Assembly (NCBI GenBank): GCA_947628795.1
Contig: CANRBF010000001.1
Coordinates: forward strand, 62,001 to 126,000
DNA: 64,000 nucleotides
DNA from: an uncultured Monoglobus sp.
GTDB taxonomy: Bacteria; Bacillota; Clostridia; Monoglobales; Monoglobaceae
Direction: 5' to 3'
The translations under genes and the position numbers were made by a program. Each line of letters opens with the position of its first letter. The first letter of the stretch is position 1. Under the pieces are notes generated by a model that saw only the letters and a list, made by a program, of their open reading frames with translations, searched no databases and had not been told where the DNA came from. Shown one piece after another: positions 35,728-45,268 of this stretch.

Positions 35728-36291
35728 TTATTTCGAGGTTTTTTTCTTAAGGATCCCAGAAAAACGCCGCGCGTAAAGTATCAGTGATATTATGATGAGA
35801 ATAATATTAAAGCAGATAAGCGCGTTTGCCAAACCCGTATTTATATCGGGAAACAGGATCAACACCAGGAACACGATGTACAGCGCTATTGTGTTCAATT
35901 TGCCGTGCCACTCCGAGCTGTTCACGGTGTCGGTCTTTATGATCGTTTTAAGGCCCAGCACGCTGATAATGATTTCTTTCAGCACAAAAATTATAATTAC
36001 CGCGATCATTAATTTATAACGAAAAGCCAAAGACAGAATAATGGCCGCTTGAGTCAGTTTGTCGGCGATCGGGTCAAGTATTTTGCCGAAATCGGACACC
36101 ATATTGAATTTTCTCGCTATTATGCCGTCCGCGACATCGGTGGCGCCGGAGAGCAGAATAACAAGCGACGCGGCATAATAATTGTTTTTAAAACAATACA
36201 GCCACACGATAAGCGGTATCATCAGCAGTCTCGCGGCGCTGAGCAAATTGGGAACCGTAAGCATCTGTTCCCTTTTGAATATCCGCCGCAT
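35728..36291 (-). CDS. pgsA: CDP-diacylglycerol--glycerol-3-phosphate 3-phosphatidyltransferase
   Basis: This 187-residue membrane enzyme makes phosphatidylglycerol phosphate. The CDP-alcohol phosphatidyltransferase motif is complete: DVADGIIARKFNMVSDFG followed by DPIADKL (about residues 52-79), that is D-G-x2-A-R-x8-G-x3-D-x3-D. Four to five hydrophobic segments follow. Met-Arg-Arg-rich start, AAAGGGG upstream. Confidence 0.93.
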   Translation of the reverse strand: MRRIFKREQMLTVPNLLSAARLLMIPLIVWLYCFKNNYYAASLVILLSGATDVADGIIARKFNMVSDFGKILDPIADKLTQAAIILSLAFRYKLMIAVIIIFVLKEIIISVLGLKTIIKTDTVNSSEWHGKLNTIALYIVFLVLILFPDINTGLANALICFNIILIIISLILYARRFSGILKKKTSK

Positions 36292-36485
36292 AGAGCATTT
36301 CCCCTTTCTTTATCCGAAGCTCACGTTAAATCGGTTTATTTCGGAAGTTCTGATTCTTGTTATATTGCGTGACAAAGGCACATCACATTTTAAGCGAGAT
36401 GTGCCTGTATTTTGCCGCGGCCGCGGGTGACGGCGGCTATTTCTTAAATATCCGCACCTGTTCCGCCCGCTATGTGAGCTATGGC

Positions 36486-38843
36486 TTAATATTTTGTCAA
36501 ATTGTATATTCCCCAGATCACCTTTGCCGCCTCGGCACGGGTAGCGTTTCCGCGCGGTTTAAAACTGCCGTCCTCGTATCCGTTCATGATACCCAGACCC
36601 ACCAGCTCCGCTACCGCGTCTTTGGCGTATTCCGCTATATTGTCGTTGTCGGTAAAATTAAGCTCGGTCATATCGCTCGTCATATTTATCGCTCTGTACA
36701 GAATTGTAGCCATGTCCTGGCGCATGATAGACTCACCGATGCCGAAATAATCGTCCGACTGACCTTGAACGAATCCCGCGTTTACAGCGGCGGTGACATA
36801 CGGAGCGTACCAGGCGTTTTCGTCCACGTCGTCAAAATAGCTTGAAGTCTCGGACGCGTCCAATCCGTACATCTGAACGACCATTTTGCAGAACTGCTCG
36901 CGCGTCACGTTGCCCGCGGGATTGAAACCTCCGTCTCCCATGCCGTTTACTATTCCGGCGTTCGTCAGGCCGATTATGGCCTCCCTTGCCCAATCATAAC
37001 CGTCAATATCATTGTACGGATTGCTGTCCGCCTGATTGGGGACACGCGTCGCCGCCGGTCTGTCCGAATCATCCGGCGCTGCGGTCGGTCTTTCGTACTG
37101 AGTTGTGTTTTCGTCATTTGTGCTCCAGCCTCCCGTGCTGCCGCCGCTGCTGCCGCTTGTGCCGAAGGTGCTGCTTTGCGGCGAGTAGAATATCGTTGTT
37201 GACTGCTCGCCGATATAGTATGAGTTCGAGTCGACCTTATAATAACATCTTATTGAAACGTCGCCGCTTCTGCCGTACTTGTTCACGTTGGTAACGAGCG
37301 AGATTTTCAGCGTGCGATTGCCCGAGGTAAAGGCCTTATTGCTTACTTGATCTATAAGCTCACCGTCTTTGTAAATGCTGACGTCAATATATGCGTTCTG
37401 GTTTTCAAGACTCTTTGATCTGCTGATCGTGAAGTTCAGATTATGTCCAACCGAGAAGTTCTTGGGCAGCTCAAATGTGGGCAGGCTTTTCAAGACCTCG
37501 TTTCCGCTGTCGATTTTTTCAATTACCGAATCAATTGACTGAAGCATATAATCCTTATAATTTCCCTCATAGTTTTTATTGATCTCGCTGCTCAGAGCTT
37601 GAGCTATGGCCTTTATTGAGGTCAGATATTCGGGATAATAGGGATGGTCGTTAAACTTGTTAGCCGATGTCAACTGAACGTCCAGCGACATGATCTTGGT
37701 GTTATAGGTGTCATATGTCTTGTCGGCGGTTTTCTCAAGCGCCGATTCCACATATTCGCCGTATTCGTTGATCTTTTTGATCGCTTCGGTCAGCTGCTCC
37801 GTGGCGATCGCGGATCGGCTGAGAGCGGTGGGGATCGTCATATCAATGAGTTCGGATGTTTTCTTGAGGTATTCGTAGTTTATGGCGCTGCTGTCATTCG
37901 CCACTCCGTAGTACGCGTCGCGCAGCTTCATAATTCCCAAGGTTGTGCTCATGGCATCCGCCGCTCTCTGCGCCGCGTTTACCGCGGTGATCGATGTGCC
38001 GCCGGCTTTGAGATTGTCATCGATCTTTTGCTTGCTCGTATCGGTCTGCAGGTCATAAGCGTCTAACGCCTTTTTTATGGGATTTATATACAGAGTGTTT
38101 ATATCGTTGTAGGTCTTTCCGTCCTCTTTGTAAAAGCTCATGCTTTCAGCCTTTGGAAGGCTTATGAGATCATCGTAAACATTCTGTTCGCTCGGTGTCA
38201 GATCTTTGAGCTCGGTTCCGTCCGAAACGTTTAATTCCGGTGTGATCAACAGGGTTTTCCCGTCGGGGAGCTTGGCTGTAAACGCCGTCACATCCAGGTT
38301 TGAATTTTTGATCGCCGAACTTGACTCAACAGTCACGGTAAAAAGCGTGATCGAGCCGCTTACAGACGACACGCCGTTTTTCCATTCACAGGTGATCTCG
38401 GAATCATCCTTGATCGAGCGGGATAAATTGCCGTTTCCGCTGAAGGTTTCTCCTCCCTCAAAACCTTTTACTACCGCGCCGTCAAATTTTGCGGTAAAAT
38501 CAAACTCGGTTATCTCGGGAAGAGATGAGCCGGTTTTGAAAACGACCCTGTATGTTTTTGTGCCCGATTCCCTGTAGACCGAAGCGTTTATTCTGAGTCC
38601 CATTTCCGAAGAACCGGGAGTCGCCTCCGGTGTCGCCTCAGGCTCGGCTGTCGGTTTCTCTGTGGGCGCGGATGTTTCTGCGGGCGCGGGTGCCGCAGTT
38701 GCCTCGGCTGTGTCGGGGCTTAGCGTGGCGAGCGGGACCGGCGCCTCATCGGCGATTACCGCTGTGTATCCTCCCATTAAGAGCATCGCGGCGGAAATCA
38801 CGCAGCATATCGTCTTTTTAAATAAAATATTCGAGTTTTTCAT
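36486..38843 (-). CDS. SLH-domain surface protein with cohesin-like N-terminal domain
   Basis: The 785-residue protein has a signal peptide (1-31), a Pro/Glu/Thr linker, and a beta-sandwich region (about 80-215, TYRVVFKTGSSLPEITEFDF and VSGSITLFTVTVES) similar in style to cohesin or carbohydrate-binding folds. A long helical region (about 225-440), an Ig-like region (about 455-555) and a Ser/Gly hinge follow. Three C-terminal SLH domains (about 615-785; NVTREQFCKMVV, YFDDVDENAWYAPYV, GNATRAEAAKVI) end the protein. AGGAGG stands before the ATG. It probably displays a binding domain on the wall; the ligand is unknown and no enzyme motif is seen. Confidence 0.8.
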   Translation of the reverse strand: MKNSNILFKKTICCVISAAMLLMGGYTAVIADEAPVPLATLSPDTAEATAAPAPAETSAPTEKPTAEPEATPEATPGSSEMGLRINASVYRESGTKTYRVVFKTGSSLPEITEFDFTAKFDGAVVKGFEGGETFSGNGNLSRSIKDDSEITCEWKNGVSSVSGSITLFTVTVESSSAIKNSNLDVTAFTAKLPDGKTLLITPELNVSDGTELKDLTPSEQNVYDDLISLPKAESMSFYKEDGKTYNDINTLYINPIKKALDAYDLQTDTSKQKIDDNLKAGGTSITAVNAAQRAADAMSTTLGIMKLRDAYYGVANDSSAINYEYLKKTSELIDMTIPTALSRSAIATEQLTEAIKKINEYGEYVESALEKTADKTYDTYNTKIMSLDVQLTSANKFNDHPYYPEYLTSIKAIAQALSSEINKNYEGNYKDYMLQSIDSVIEKIDSGNEVLKSLPTFELPKNFSVGHNLNFTISRSKSLENQNAYIDVSIYKDGELIDQVSNKAFTSGNRTLKISLVTNVNKYGRSGDVSIRCYYKVDSNSYYIGEQSTTIFYSPQSSTFGTSGSSGGSTGGWSTNDENTTQYERPTAAPDDSDRPAATRVPNQADSNPYNDIDGYDWAREAIIGLTNAGIVNGMGDGGFNPAGNVTREQFCKMVVQMYGLDASETSSYFDDVDENAWYAPYVTAAVNAGFVQGQSDDYFGIGESIMRQDMATILYRAINMTSDMTELNFTDNDNIAEYAKDAVAELVGLGIMNGYEDGSFKPRGNATRAEAAKVIWGIYNLTKY

Positions 38844-38989
38844 TGCAATCCTCCTGTTTTCGATACTTGTCGATATTATATTTTAATTATAACATTCAAT
38901 TATTTTATATCAATTAATCTCATGTTACATTAATGTTACAAATATATATTGTCAAAAACAACAAATTTCAAAAAAATTTAAAAAAATAC

Positions 38990-39018
38990 TTGCATTATGC
39001 GAATCTTTCTGTTATAAT
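38990..39018 (+). promoter_or_regulatory. Promoter of rpmB
   Basis: TTGCAT (38990-38995), a 17-base spacer and TATAAT (39013-39018). Confidence 0.8.
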
Positions 39019-39064
39019 GTTTCGAGTTGATATTATGATTAGATTTGCAAGGAGGTGTATATAC

Positions 39065-39253
39065 ATGGCAAAGTGTGAAATTTGCGGAAAGGGCGTAAGC
39101 TTCGGTATCAAGGTGTCTCACTCACACCGCAGAGCCAACAAAATGTGGAAGCCCAATGTAAGACGTGTAAAGGCTGTTGTCAACGGTACTCCTAAGAAGG
39201 TTTATGTTTGCACAAGATGCTTGAGATCCGGCAAGGTTCAGAGAGCTGTATAA
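39065..39253 (+). CDS. rpmB: 50S ribosomal protein L28
   Basis: The 62-residue L28 begins MAKCEICGKGVSFGIKVSHS. It has the zinc-binding Cys pairs CEIC and CTRC, and basic RRANKMWKPNVRRV. Family-typical length. AAGGAGG precedes the ATG at 39065. It is a single-gene unit with its own promoter and terminator. Confidence 0.97.
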   Translation: MAKCEICGKGVSFGIKVSHSHRRANKMWKPNVRRVKAVVNGTPKKVYVCTRCLRSGKVQRAV

Positions 39254-39297
39254 ATCGGAGCGCCGCCAAACGGCGGTCGGTACCGAAAATGAATTTA

Positions 39298-39333
39298 AAG
39301 CCGAGGTTTATGTCCTCGGCTTATTTGTTTTTT
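39298..39333 (+). terminator. Terminator of rpmB (shared with the acetyltransferase gene)
   Basis: AAGCCGAGG TTTATGT CCTCGGCTT is followed by ATTTGTTTTTT. It lies between convergent genes. Confidence 0.85.
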
Positions 39334-39334
39334 C

Positions 39335-39916
39335 TTAATCTTGTTTATTAAGGTCAATTTCTCTGATGACTTTTGCGGGAACGCCCGCGGCTATTGTATT
39401 CGCGGGGACGTCTTTGGTTACGACCGCGCCCGCGGCGATCACCGAATTATCGCCTATCGTCACGTCCGGAAGGATCGCCGCGTTTGAGCCTATCCACACG
39501 TTTTTGCCGATCGTGACCGAAGCCGGGATATTGTCGTGCCTTTTTTCCGGGGATATGTCGTGGTTTATTGTGGCGATAACGACGTTGTGTCCGATAAGCG
39601 CGCCGTCGCCTATCGTTATGCCGCCCCAATCCTGAAAGCGGCAGCCGGAGTTGATAAACACCTTTTTCCCTATCGTGATATTCAGGCCGCAGTCGGTGTA
39701 AAACGGCGGGAAAAGCCCGAAACTTTCGTCGATCGGTTCCCCGATAAGCTCCGAAAAAATCTCCCGAAGCTTCGCAGGCTCGTGATACTCTCCGTTGAGC
39801 CGCGCCGTTATTTTAAGCGCGCGCTGACTCAATTCGTGCATCATAAGGTGCGTATTCGAGCCCGCTTTTGCGGTTGTTCCGCTTTTCATTTTTTGCAAAA
39901 ATTCCTGTGTTGTCAT
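39335..39916 (-). CDS. Maltose/galactoside O-acetyltransferase-like (left-handed beta-helix)
   Basis: The 193-residue protein has an N-terminal helical cap (LNGEYHEPAKLREIFSELIG) and hexapeptide repeats forming a left-handed beta-helix (GGITIGDGALIGHNVVIATI, VTIGKNVWIGSNAAILPDVT). His in INHDISPE is the expected catalytic residue. Family members transfer acetyl groups from acetyl-CoA to sugars. It is last in a three-gene minus-strand group (hydrolase, DUF362, acetyltransferase) controlled from the divergent LysR region. Confidence 0.88.
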   Translation of the reverse strand: MTTQEFLQKMKSGTTAKAGSNTHLMMHELSQRALKITARLNGEYHEPAKLREIFSELIGEPIDESFGLFPPFYTDCGLNITIGKKVFINSGCRFQDWGGITIGDGALIGHNVVIATINHDISPEKRHDNIPASVTIGKNVWIGSNAAILPDVTIGDNSVIAAGAVVTKDVPANTIAAGVPAKVIREIDLNKQD

Positions 39917-39952
39917 AATATTCTCCGGTATTTCTTATTATTTGTCAGATCT

Positions 39953-41857
39953 TTATTTGGCAATAGAGAACACCGCTGTAATATCGCCGCTGCCGAGAGC
40001 TTGCTCCCAGCCTGTCAAATTGTCTATGTGTCCGAGTTTCGTGTAGCTCCATGAGTTTGAACCGTAAAACATGACGATCTGATCGCCGCTGTAAAGCACG
40101 ATATCGCCGGGGACCGTTGTCATTTGACTGTTGCTCGCCGTAAGGCTTCTGCCTAAAGAGCCTACCTTTTCAAAGCCCGAATAATCGCTCATGTTGATCG
40201 TGACCGGAGCTTCCTCCATCATCGCGACAAATTCGCGGGCCGCTGTGTTATCCTCAAGGGTGGCGGTAAATACCGCGTCTCCTACCCGCACATTCATTTT
40301 TGTTTCAGCCTCCGTTATAATTTCTTTTGCCTCGCTTAATGGGCGTATGGTTTTCATATCCCATAAAAATATTTTTGCCTTATCCGAATTCTCGGCGCTT
40401 TCCTTGATATTTGCCGTAAACGTGCCGCTTCCCCTATGCAGCTTCACATCCGACAAAACGTTGTTTTTGTAAAATGCCGTGATCAGGGTGCTGTTTTCCG
40501 GGGCGTTATTGACCGTGACCTCGCCGCTTTCCTCGTCATACTCCGCCGTTACGTTTCCGCTTGCGGACGGCTTCGCCGTAACAAGCTCTATGCCCTCATC
40601 CTTGCCCAGGTTGCGGCTGTACTGCTTATCGGTCGGGTTGTTCCAATGCTCGTGCACACCCAAATTGGTAACGGTCGTTCCGAAGCTGTCGGTATAGACC
40701 GTGCCCGACGGCGCGTTTTTAACAAGTCCCGCTTCGTGCAGATAATTTTCGTTCGTCACGTCGCGCGCGGCATAATTGTTTTCCGTGACGGCGGGCTCGT
40801 TGATAATGAAATCCGCGCCCACCGAATCAATCGCGACGGGATCCTGCGACATGAATATGCTTGAGGTGAAATCTCCGTTAAAGGGCTCCTGCCGCCATTT
40901 TGAATTGTTGAGCGTGATCGACGCGCCCTCCGACGGAGCGCAGATGATAGCGTCGAGCATATATAAAACCGTTTTGCCGCCGAGGTGCTTGTTCGCCATC
41001 AGGTCCACGAGCGGGCTGTAGATCCCCATTTCGTTTTTCGTAAGCCACCCATGCAGATTCGCTCCCTCGGGCGGTCGCATCGCGTTTCCGTTTATAAACG
41101 AGCCGAAGTGATTTTTGCCGCACAGCGTTATTCCGTAGCTATGGCCTTTTAAATTCGCCAGGTTTATCATATATTTCGCCTCGGTAACGCAGGTCGGAAG
41201 ATAATTCACCGCGCCGCTGAACTCGTGCGACCACGCGATCGGCGCGTTTTCGTCGGCAGCGCCGTTGTCACGGTTCACAAAATTCACGCCGCTCAGTATT
41301 CCCTCGGTGCACATCTTTTCCATGTAATCGGGAAACAGACGCGACACGTCATAGACCGTGATATCCGACGGAGTAACTCCCGCGTCCTCGACCAGCGAGG
41401 TCAAAAGCGCCTTTAACAGCACCGGATTTGTATAGCTCATGCTCGTTTCGCCCGATGTGTCGTCGTCCATCACGGCCGAGCCGTTTATATTGGCCTTTAT
41501 CGCTATCTTTTCGCCGGGCTTGTAGCCGCCGCCTTCGCCGTTTCGCTCGTTGCGGTTCTCAAAAAGCGCCTTCCAGCCCTCCTCCGCCGTCGAAACGCCG
41601 CCGAGCGCCGCGACCGAATCCGAGACCATATTCCGCATAATGTCCTCGTTAAAATTATTCGGCTCCCACCAGTATCCGTTTCCGTCCCAGTCCACCGAGT
41701 TGGGCTCATACGACCACACAACGCGTCCGGGCATCGCGCCCACGCCCTCGCCGTAAGGCTCGTGCGCGAGATAGCCGTCCGCCGCGCAGACGGTTGAGGA
41801 TATAGATAATATCACGGCAAACGCAAGCGCGGCACAAAAATTCAATTCTTTTTTCAA
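39953..41857 (-). CDS. Exported DUF362 protein with C-terminal cyclophilin-like domain
   Basis: The TTG start at 41857 has GAAAGGTG upstream. The 634-residue protein has a signal peptide (1-25). The DUF362 domain (about 30-390) shows the usual KIAIKANINGS, INLANLKGHSYGITLCGKNH and MSQDPVAIDSVGADFI motifs; DUF362 proteins are often iron-sulfur or redox-associated, function unsettled. The middle segment (about 420-505) includes AKIFLWDMKTIRPLSEA, resembling the C-terminal module of other secreted proteins here. A roughly 120-residue C-terminal part (MNVRVGDAVFTATLEDNTAA, GDIVLYSGDQIVMFYGSNSW, TKLGHIDNLTGW) matches the cyclophilin-like fold. It starts six bases after the hydrolase stop, so the two are in one operon. 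Confidence 0.82.
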   Translation of the reverse strand: MKKELNFCAALAFAVILSISSTVCAADGYLAHEPYGEGVGAMPGRVVWSYEPNSVDWDGNGYWWEPNNFNEDIMRNMVSDSVAALGGVSTAEEGWKALFENRNERNGEGGGYKPGEKIAIKANINGSAVMDDDTSGETSMSYTNPVLLKALLTSLVEDAGVTPSDITVYDVSRLFPDYMEKMCTEGILSGVNFVNRDNGAADENAPIAWSHEFSGAVNYLPTCVTEAKYMINLANLKGHSYGITLCGKNHFGSFINGNAMRPPEGANLHGWLTKNEMGIYSPLVDLMANKHLGGKTVLYMLDAIICAPSEGASITLNNSKWRQEPFNGDFTSSIFMSQDPVAIDSVGADFIINEPAVTENNYAARDVTNENYLHEAGLVKNAPSGTVYTDSFGTTVTNLGVHEHWNNPTDKQYSRNLGKDEGIELVTAKPSASGNVTAEYDEESGEVTVNNAPENSTLITAFYKNNVLSDVKLHRGSGTFTANIKESAENSDKAKIFLWDMKTIRPLSEAKEIITEAETKMNVRVGDAVFTATLEDNTAAREFVAMMEEAPVTINMSDYSGFEKVGSLGRSLTASNSQMTTVPGDIVLYSGDQIVMFYGSNSWSYTKLGHIDNLTGWEQALGSGDITAVFSIAK

Positions 41858-41863
41858 TTTTTA

Positions 41864-42862
41864 TCACCTTTCAAGATAATTCTTAAAAAAGCTCTCCAGC
41901 TTGTCAAACGGAATAGCGTTCTTTCCTCCGCCGTCGTACAGATCCGTATGAACCGCGTCGGGAATGATAAGCAGTTCCTTATTGTCCGTGTATTTGCTGC
42001 CGTTTATCATATTCGCGTACGCGTCGCGGCTAAAATAGCACGAGTGCGCTTTCTCGCCGTGCATAACAAGCACAGCGCATCTGATCTCATTGCTGTACTG
42101 TAAAATCGGCTGATTTATAAACGACATACACCCGATAATATTCCAACCACCGTTGGAGTTCAGCGAGCGCTTATGATAGCCGCGCTTTGTTTTATAGTAG
42201 TCATAGTAGTCCTTTACGAAGAACGGCGCATCATCGGGAAGCGGGTCAACGACTCCGCCGCCGAGCGCATAGCTGCCGTTTTTGTAGTCGGTTATTCTTT
42301 GCGCGTTGAGCGCTTTTTTTGCCTCATATCGTTTTTCCTCGCTGTCGTCCGCGTCGAAATAACCCTTTGCGTTAACGCGCGTCATGTCGTACATGGTTGA
42401 CGCGACGGCCGCCTTGATACGCGTGTCGAGCGCGGCGGCGTTAAGAGCCATGCCGCCCCAGCCGCAGATGCCGATTATGCCGATCCTTTCCGGGTCAACA
42501 TTGTCCTGTACAGACAAAAAATCCACCGCCGCTTGAAAATCTTCTGTGTTAATATCGGGCGACGCCATATACCGCGGTTCACCGCCGCTCTCACCCGTGA
42601 ACGACGGGTCAAAGGCGATCGCCAGGAATCCGCGCTCCGCCATTGTCTGGGCGTATAAGCCGGAAGCCTGCTCCTTAACGGCTCCAAACGGCCCGCACAC
42701 CGCGATCGCCGCAAGCTTTCCGTCCGCGTCCTTCGGCGTATACATATCCGCAGCCAATGTAATTCCGTAGCGGTTGCGGAACGTCACCTTTTTGTGGTTC
42801 ACCTTATCACTTTTCGCGAAAGTTTTGTCCCATTCGGTTGTAAGCTTTATTGTTTCTGCCAT
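41864..42862 (-). CDS. Alpha/beta hydrolase, dienelactone-hydrolase-like
   Basis: The 332-residue protein has an oxyanion segment GPFGAVKEQASGLYAQTMAE, a strand-turn PSFTGESGG, and a nucleophile elbow GIIGICGWGG (about residues 146-155). Cys occupies the position usually held by Ser, as in dienelactone hydrolases. Asp in ELLIIPDAVHTDLYD and the following His complete a triad. A fairly large insertion precedes the C-terminal part. It probably hydrolyses a small ester or lactone. It is first in the operon with the DUF362 and acetyltransferase genes and is divergent from a LysR regulator. Confidence 0.83.
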   Translation of the reverse strand: MAETIKLTTEWDKTFAKSDKVNHKKVTFRNRYGITLAADMYTPKDADGKLAAIAVCGPFGAVKEQASGLYAQTMAERGFLAIAFDPSFTGESGGEPRYMASPDINTEDFQAAVDFLSVQDNVDPERIGIIGICGWGGMALNAAALDTRIKAAVASTMYDMTRVNAKGYFDADDSEEKRYEAKKALNAQRITDYKNGSYALGGGVVDPLPDDAPFFVKDYYDYYKTKRGYHKRSLNSNGGWNIIGCMSFINQPILQYSNEIRCAVLVMHGEKAHSCYFSRDAYANMINGSKYTDNKELLIIPDAVHTDLYDGGGKNAIPFDKLESFFKNYLER

Positions 42863-42975
42863 TTTTGATTTACCGTCCTTTCATAATAATTAAATTTTCA
42901 ATAGAGACCGGAGCCCCGTTATTTGAAAAATTTTTGTACCTTAATCGTATGCCGAAAAAGTGCCTTTGTCAAATA

Positions 42976-43028
42976 CTTATATTGCATAAGATAATATGCT
43001 TGACAGGCATATCATTTTGTGATATAGT
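42976..43028 (+). promoter_or_regulatory. LysR-type box and promoter between hydrolase and lysR genes
   Basis: CTTATATTGCATAAG (42976-42990) is a 15-base palindrome of the T-N11-A type bound by LysR regulators. It stands nine bases before a promoter for the regulator gene: TTGACA (43000-43005), 17 bases, TATAGT (43023-43028). Confidence 0.7.
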
Positions 43029-43057
43029 AAAGACATGACAAAAGGAGAAATTATACA

Positions 43058-43945
43058 ATGGAAATACGAGTTTTAAAATACTTTCTCGCGATCGCGAGAG
43101 AATTGAATATTTCAAAAGCCGCCGAGGCTTTGCATATCACTCAGCCCACACTGTCGCGTCAGCTTATGGATCTTGAAGAAGAACTCGGCACGAAGCTTGT
43201 CGTGCGGAGCAGCAGAAAGCTTTCGCTGACCGGCGACGGCATGCTTCTTAAAAGACGCGCCGAGGATATAGTAAGCCTCGCGGATAAAACAATATCTGAA
43301 TTTACATCCGGAAACGAAATGATAAACGGCGATATTTATATCGGCGGCGGTGAATCGGACGCAATGCGTCTGATCGCACGCATTGCCGCTGAGATGCGGG
43401 AGGAATACCCCAATGTTCATTTTCATATTTTCAGCAACGACAGCGACGATATAGCCGATAAGCTGAACAAGGGCCTGCTCGACTTCGGCATATTTATGGA
43501 ACCCGCAGATATAACAAAATACGAATATCTGCGCCTTCCGGCGTTCGACACGCTGGGTGTCTTAATGCGCAGCGACTGTCCGCTGGCCGCGCGCGATGTT
43601 ATCAAACCCGAGGACTTGCATCATCTGCCGCTTATCGTTTCGCGTCAGATGCTGCACAGCAGAGATGTCATGAAATGGCTGAAAAAAGATTTTGAGCAGC
43701 TTAACGTCGCGGCGACCTATAACCTTTTGTATAACGCCGCGCTGATGGCGGACGAGGGATTGGGCTATGTTTTGTGCTTTGACAAGATCATACGAACCAA
43801 TGAGAAAAAGACGATATGTTTCCGTCCGCTCGCGTCGGATATAAAAATGCATATCGACATCGCATGGAAAAAATATCAGGTTTTTTCAAAACCCGCGGAG
43901 CTGTTTTTAAAGAGGCTTCACGAGAATTTCGGCGACACGGTTTAA
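43058..43945 (+). CDS. LysR-family transcriptional regulator
   Basis: The 295-residue protein has an N-terminal winged helix (MEIRVLKYFLAIARELNISK, then AAEALHITQPTLSRQ) and a C-terminal periplasmic-binding-protein-like effector domain (about 90-290). AAAGGAG precedes the ATG at 43058. It is divergent from the hydrolase operon with a LysR box in between, so it most likely controls that operon and itself. The effector is unknown. Confidence 0.93.
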   Translation: MEIRVLKYFLAIARELNISKAAEALHITQPTLSRQLMDLEEELGTKLVVRSSRKLSLTGDGMLLKRRAEDIVSLADKTISEFTSGNEMINGDIYIGGGESDAMRLIARIAAEMREEYPNVHFHIFSNDSDDIADKLNKGLLDFGIFMEPADITKYEYLRLPAFDTLGVLMRSDCPLAARDVIKPEDLHHLPLIVSRQMLHSRDVMKWLKKDFEQLNVAATYNLLYNAALMADEGLGYVLCFDKIIRTNEKKTICFRPLASDIKMHIDIAWKKYQVFSKPAELFLKRLHENFGDTV

Positions 43946-43974
43946 GACGAATTGTTTTTGTTATTCGTAAGTCC

Positions 43975-45177
43975 TTAAACTAATATTTCGCGGGCGCGGT
44001 CTAAAATGCCGTTCAGCTTGGCGAGGGCTATGCCGTAGTTGGTTACGGGAACGCCCTGCTCTTCTGCGGTTTTAAGCCGCGTCATTACTTCCCGCTTGTT
44101 TATCATGCACATTCCGCACTGGATAATAAGGTCGTATTTTTCAAAGCTTTCGGGTGTGTTGTAGCCTGTGAAATACTCGAACTCAGGCCTTTCGCCCGCG
44201 TATTTTTCGATCAGCTTGGGGATCTTCACCCGTCCGATGTCCTCGTGGGAGGTGTTGTGGGTGCAGCCCTCAAGCATCAGTACCTTTGAGTTTTTGTTTA
44301 GCTTGTCTATCGCGTCGGTGCCGCGGCACAGCTGAGCGAAATTGCCCTTGCCCCGCGCCAGCAGCATAGAGAACGAGGTCAGCTTTATGTCTTTTGGAAC
44401 CAGACTGTCCACGAGCTTGAACGCCTGCGAGTCGGTCACGACCAGATCGACGCGGCTGAGCTCCGAGAGCGCGTCGGGCAGAGTATGCTCCGTGGTGACG
44501 TACGCCTTCATGCCGTGGTCGAGACAGTCGCGGATAAGCTGTACCTGGGGCAGGATAAGCCTTCCCTTCGGCGCCTCGCTGTCGATCGGGCACACCAATA
44601 TCAGCCTGCTGCCCTCGGGCAGCAGATCCCCTATCAGAGTTTCGTCGTCGCGCTCCTGCTTGTTGAGCTCGCGCATTATTCTATCACGCAGCGCGTCGAG
44701 GCTTTTTTCTCCGTAATCATCCATAAACACTGCGTTGGGATATTCCCGACGCGCTTTTTTTATTGTCTCGTCATCCGCCAGATCGGTTTTGGTAAAAACG
44801 TCGATCACGGGAACCTGCTTCAAATCGTTTTCGATCTTATCATTGTCACAATTGATGTCCCGAACATATAATATTAAGTCAGCGCGTTTTAAAATTTCCA
44901 TGGTTTTCGCGTGTCTGCGGCCGCCCAGCTCGGTCGTGTCTCCGAGGCCCGCCGTGTCGATAAGCGCGACCGGGCCGTAGGGTATAAGCTCCATGGCTTT
45001 TGTGACCGGGTCGGTGGTGGTGCCGCTGATCTCCGAAACTATGGCGGCGTCCTGACCGAGCAGCTTGTTGAAAAGTGTGGATTTGCCGGCGTTGGTGCTG
45101 CCGAATACAGCTATGTGCTTGCGCATTGACAACGGTGTTTTTTCCACTTTGATACCACATCCTTTATAAAAATTCAT
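43975..45177 (-). CDS. hydF: [FeFe]-hydrogenase H-cluster maturation GTPase HydF
   Basis: Started at ATG 45177, the protein has about 400 residues, as usual for HydF. The GTPase motifs are G1 GSTNAGKST, G3 DTAGLGD, and G4-like FTKTDLAD. The C-terminal cluster-binding region has the family Cys/His pattern (MLEGCTHN about residue 300; IIQCGMCMINKRE about 360). HydF is the scaffold on which the H-cluster precursor is built by HydE and HydG. No hydrogenase, hydE or hydG gene is in this window. Extension further upstream overlaps the divergent holin gene and is unlikely. Confidence 0.92.
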   Translation of the reverse strand: MNFYKGCGIKVEKTPLSMRKHIAVFGSTNAGKSTLFNKLLGQDAAIVSEISGTTTDPVTKAMELIPYGPVALIDTAGLGDTTELGGRRHAKTMEILKRADLILYVRDINCDNDKIENDLKQVPVIDVFTKTDLADDETIKKARREYPNAVFMDDYGEKSLDALRDRIMRELNKQERDDETLIGDLLPEGSRLILVCPIDSEAPKGRLILPQVQLIRDCLDHGMKAYVTTEHTLPDALSELSRVDLVVTDSQAFKLVDSLVPKDIKLTSFSMLLARGKGNFAQLCRGTDAIDKLNKNSKVLMLEGCTHNTSHEDIGRVKIPKLIEKYAGERPEFEYFTGYNTPESFEKYDLIIQCGMCMINKREVMTRLKTAEEQGVPVTNYGIALAKLNGILDRAREILV

Positions 45178-45268
45178 TTTAATTTTACTCCCCCGCGCCG
45201 AGTTTGTCAAGAAGCGGCACGCGGCGGCACTTGAAATAAAATAAAATGAAATCAAGGAGGTGAGAGAA

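Noticed and set aside
36357-38886. Plus-strand frames opposite the cohesin/SLH protein
   Set aside because: The minus-strand frame has a signal peptide, SLH signatures and a good ribosome binding site; plus-strand frames have none.
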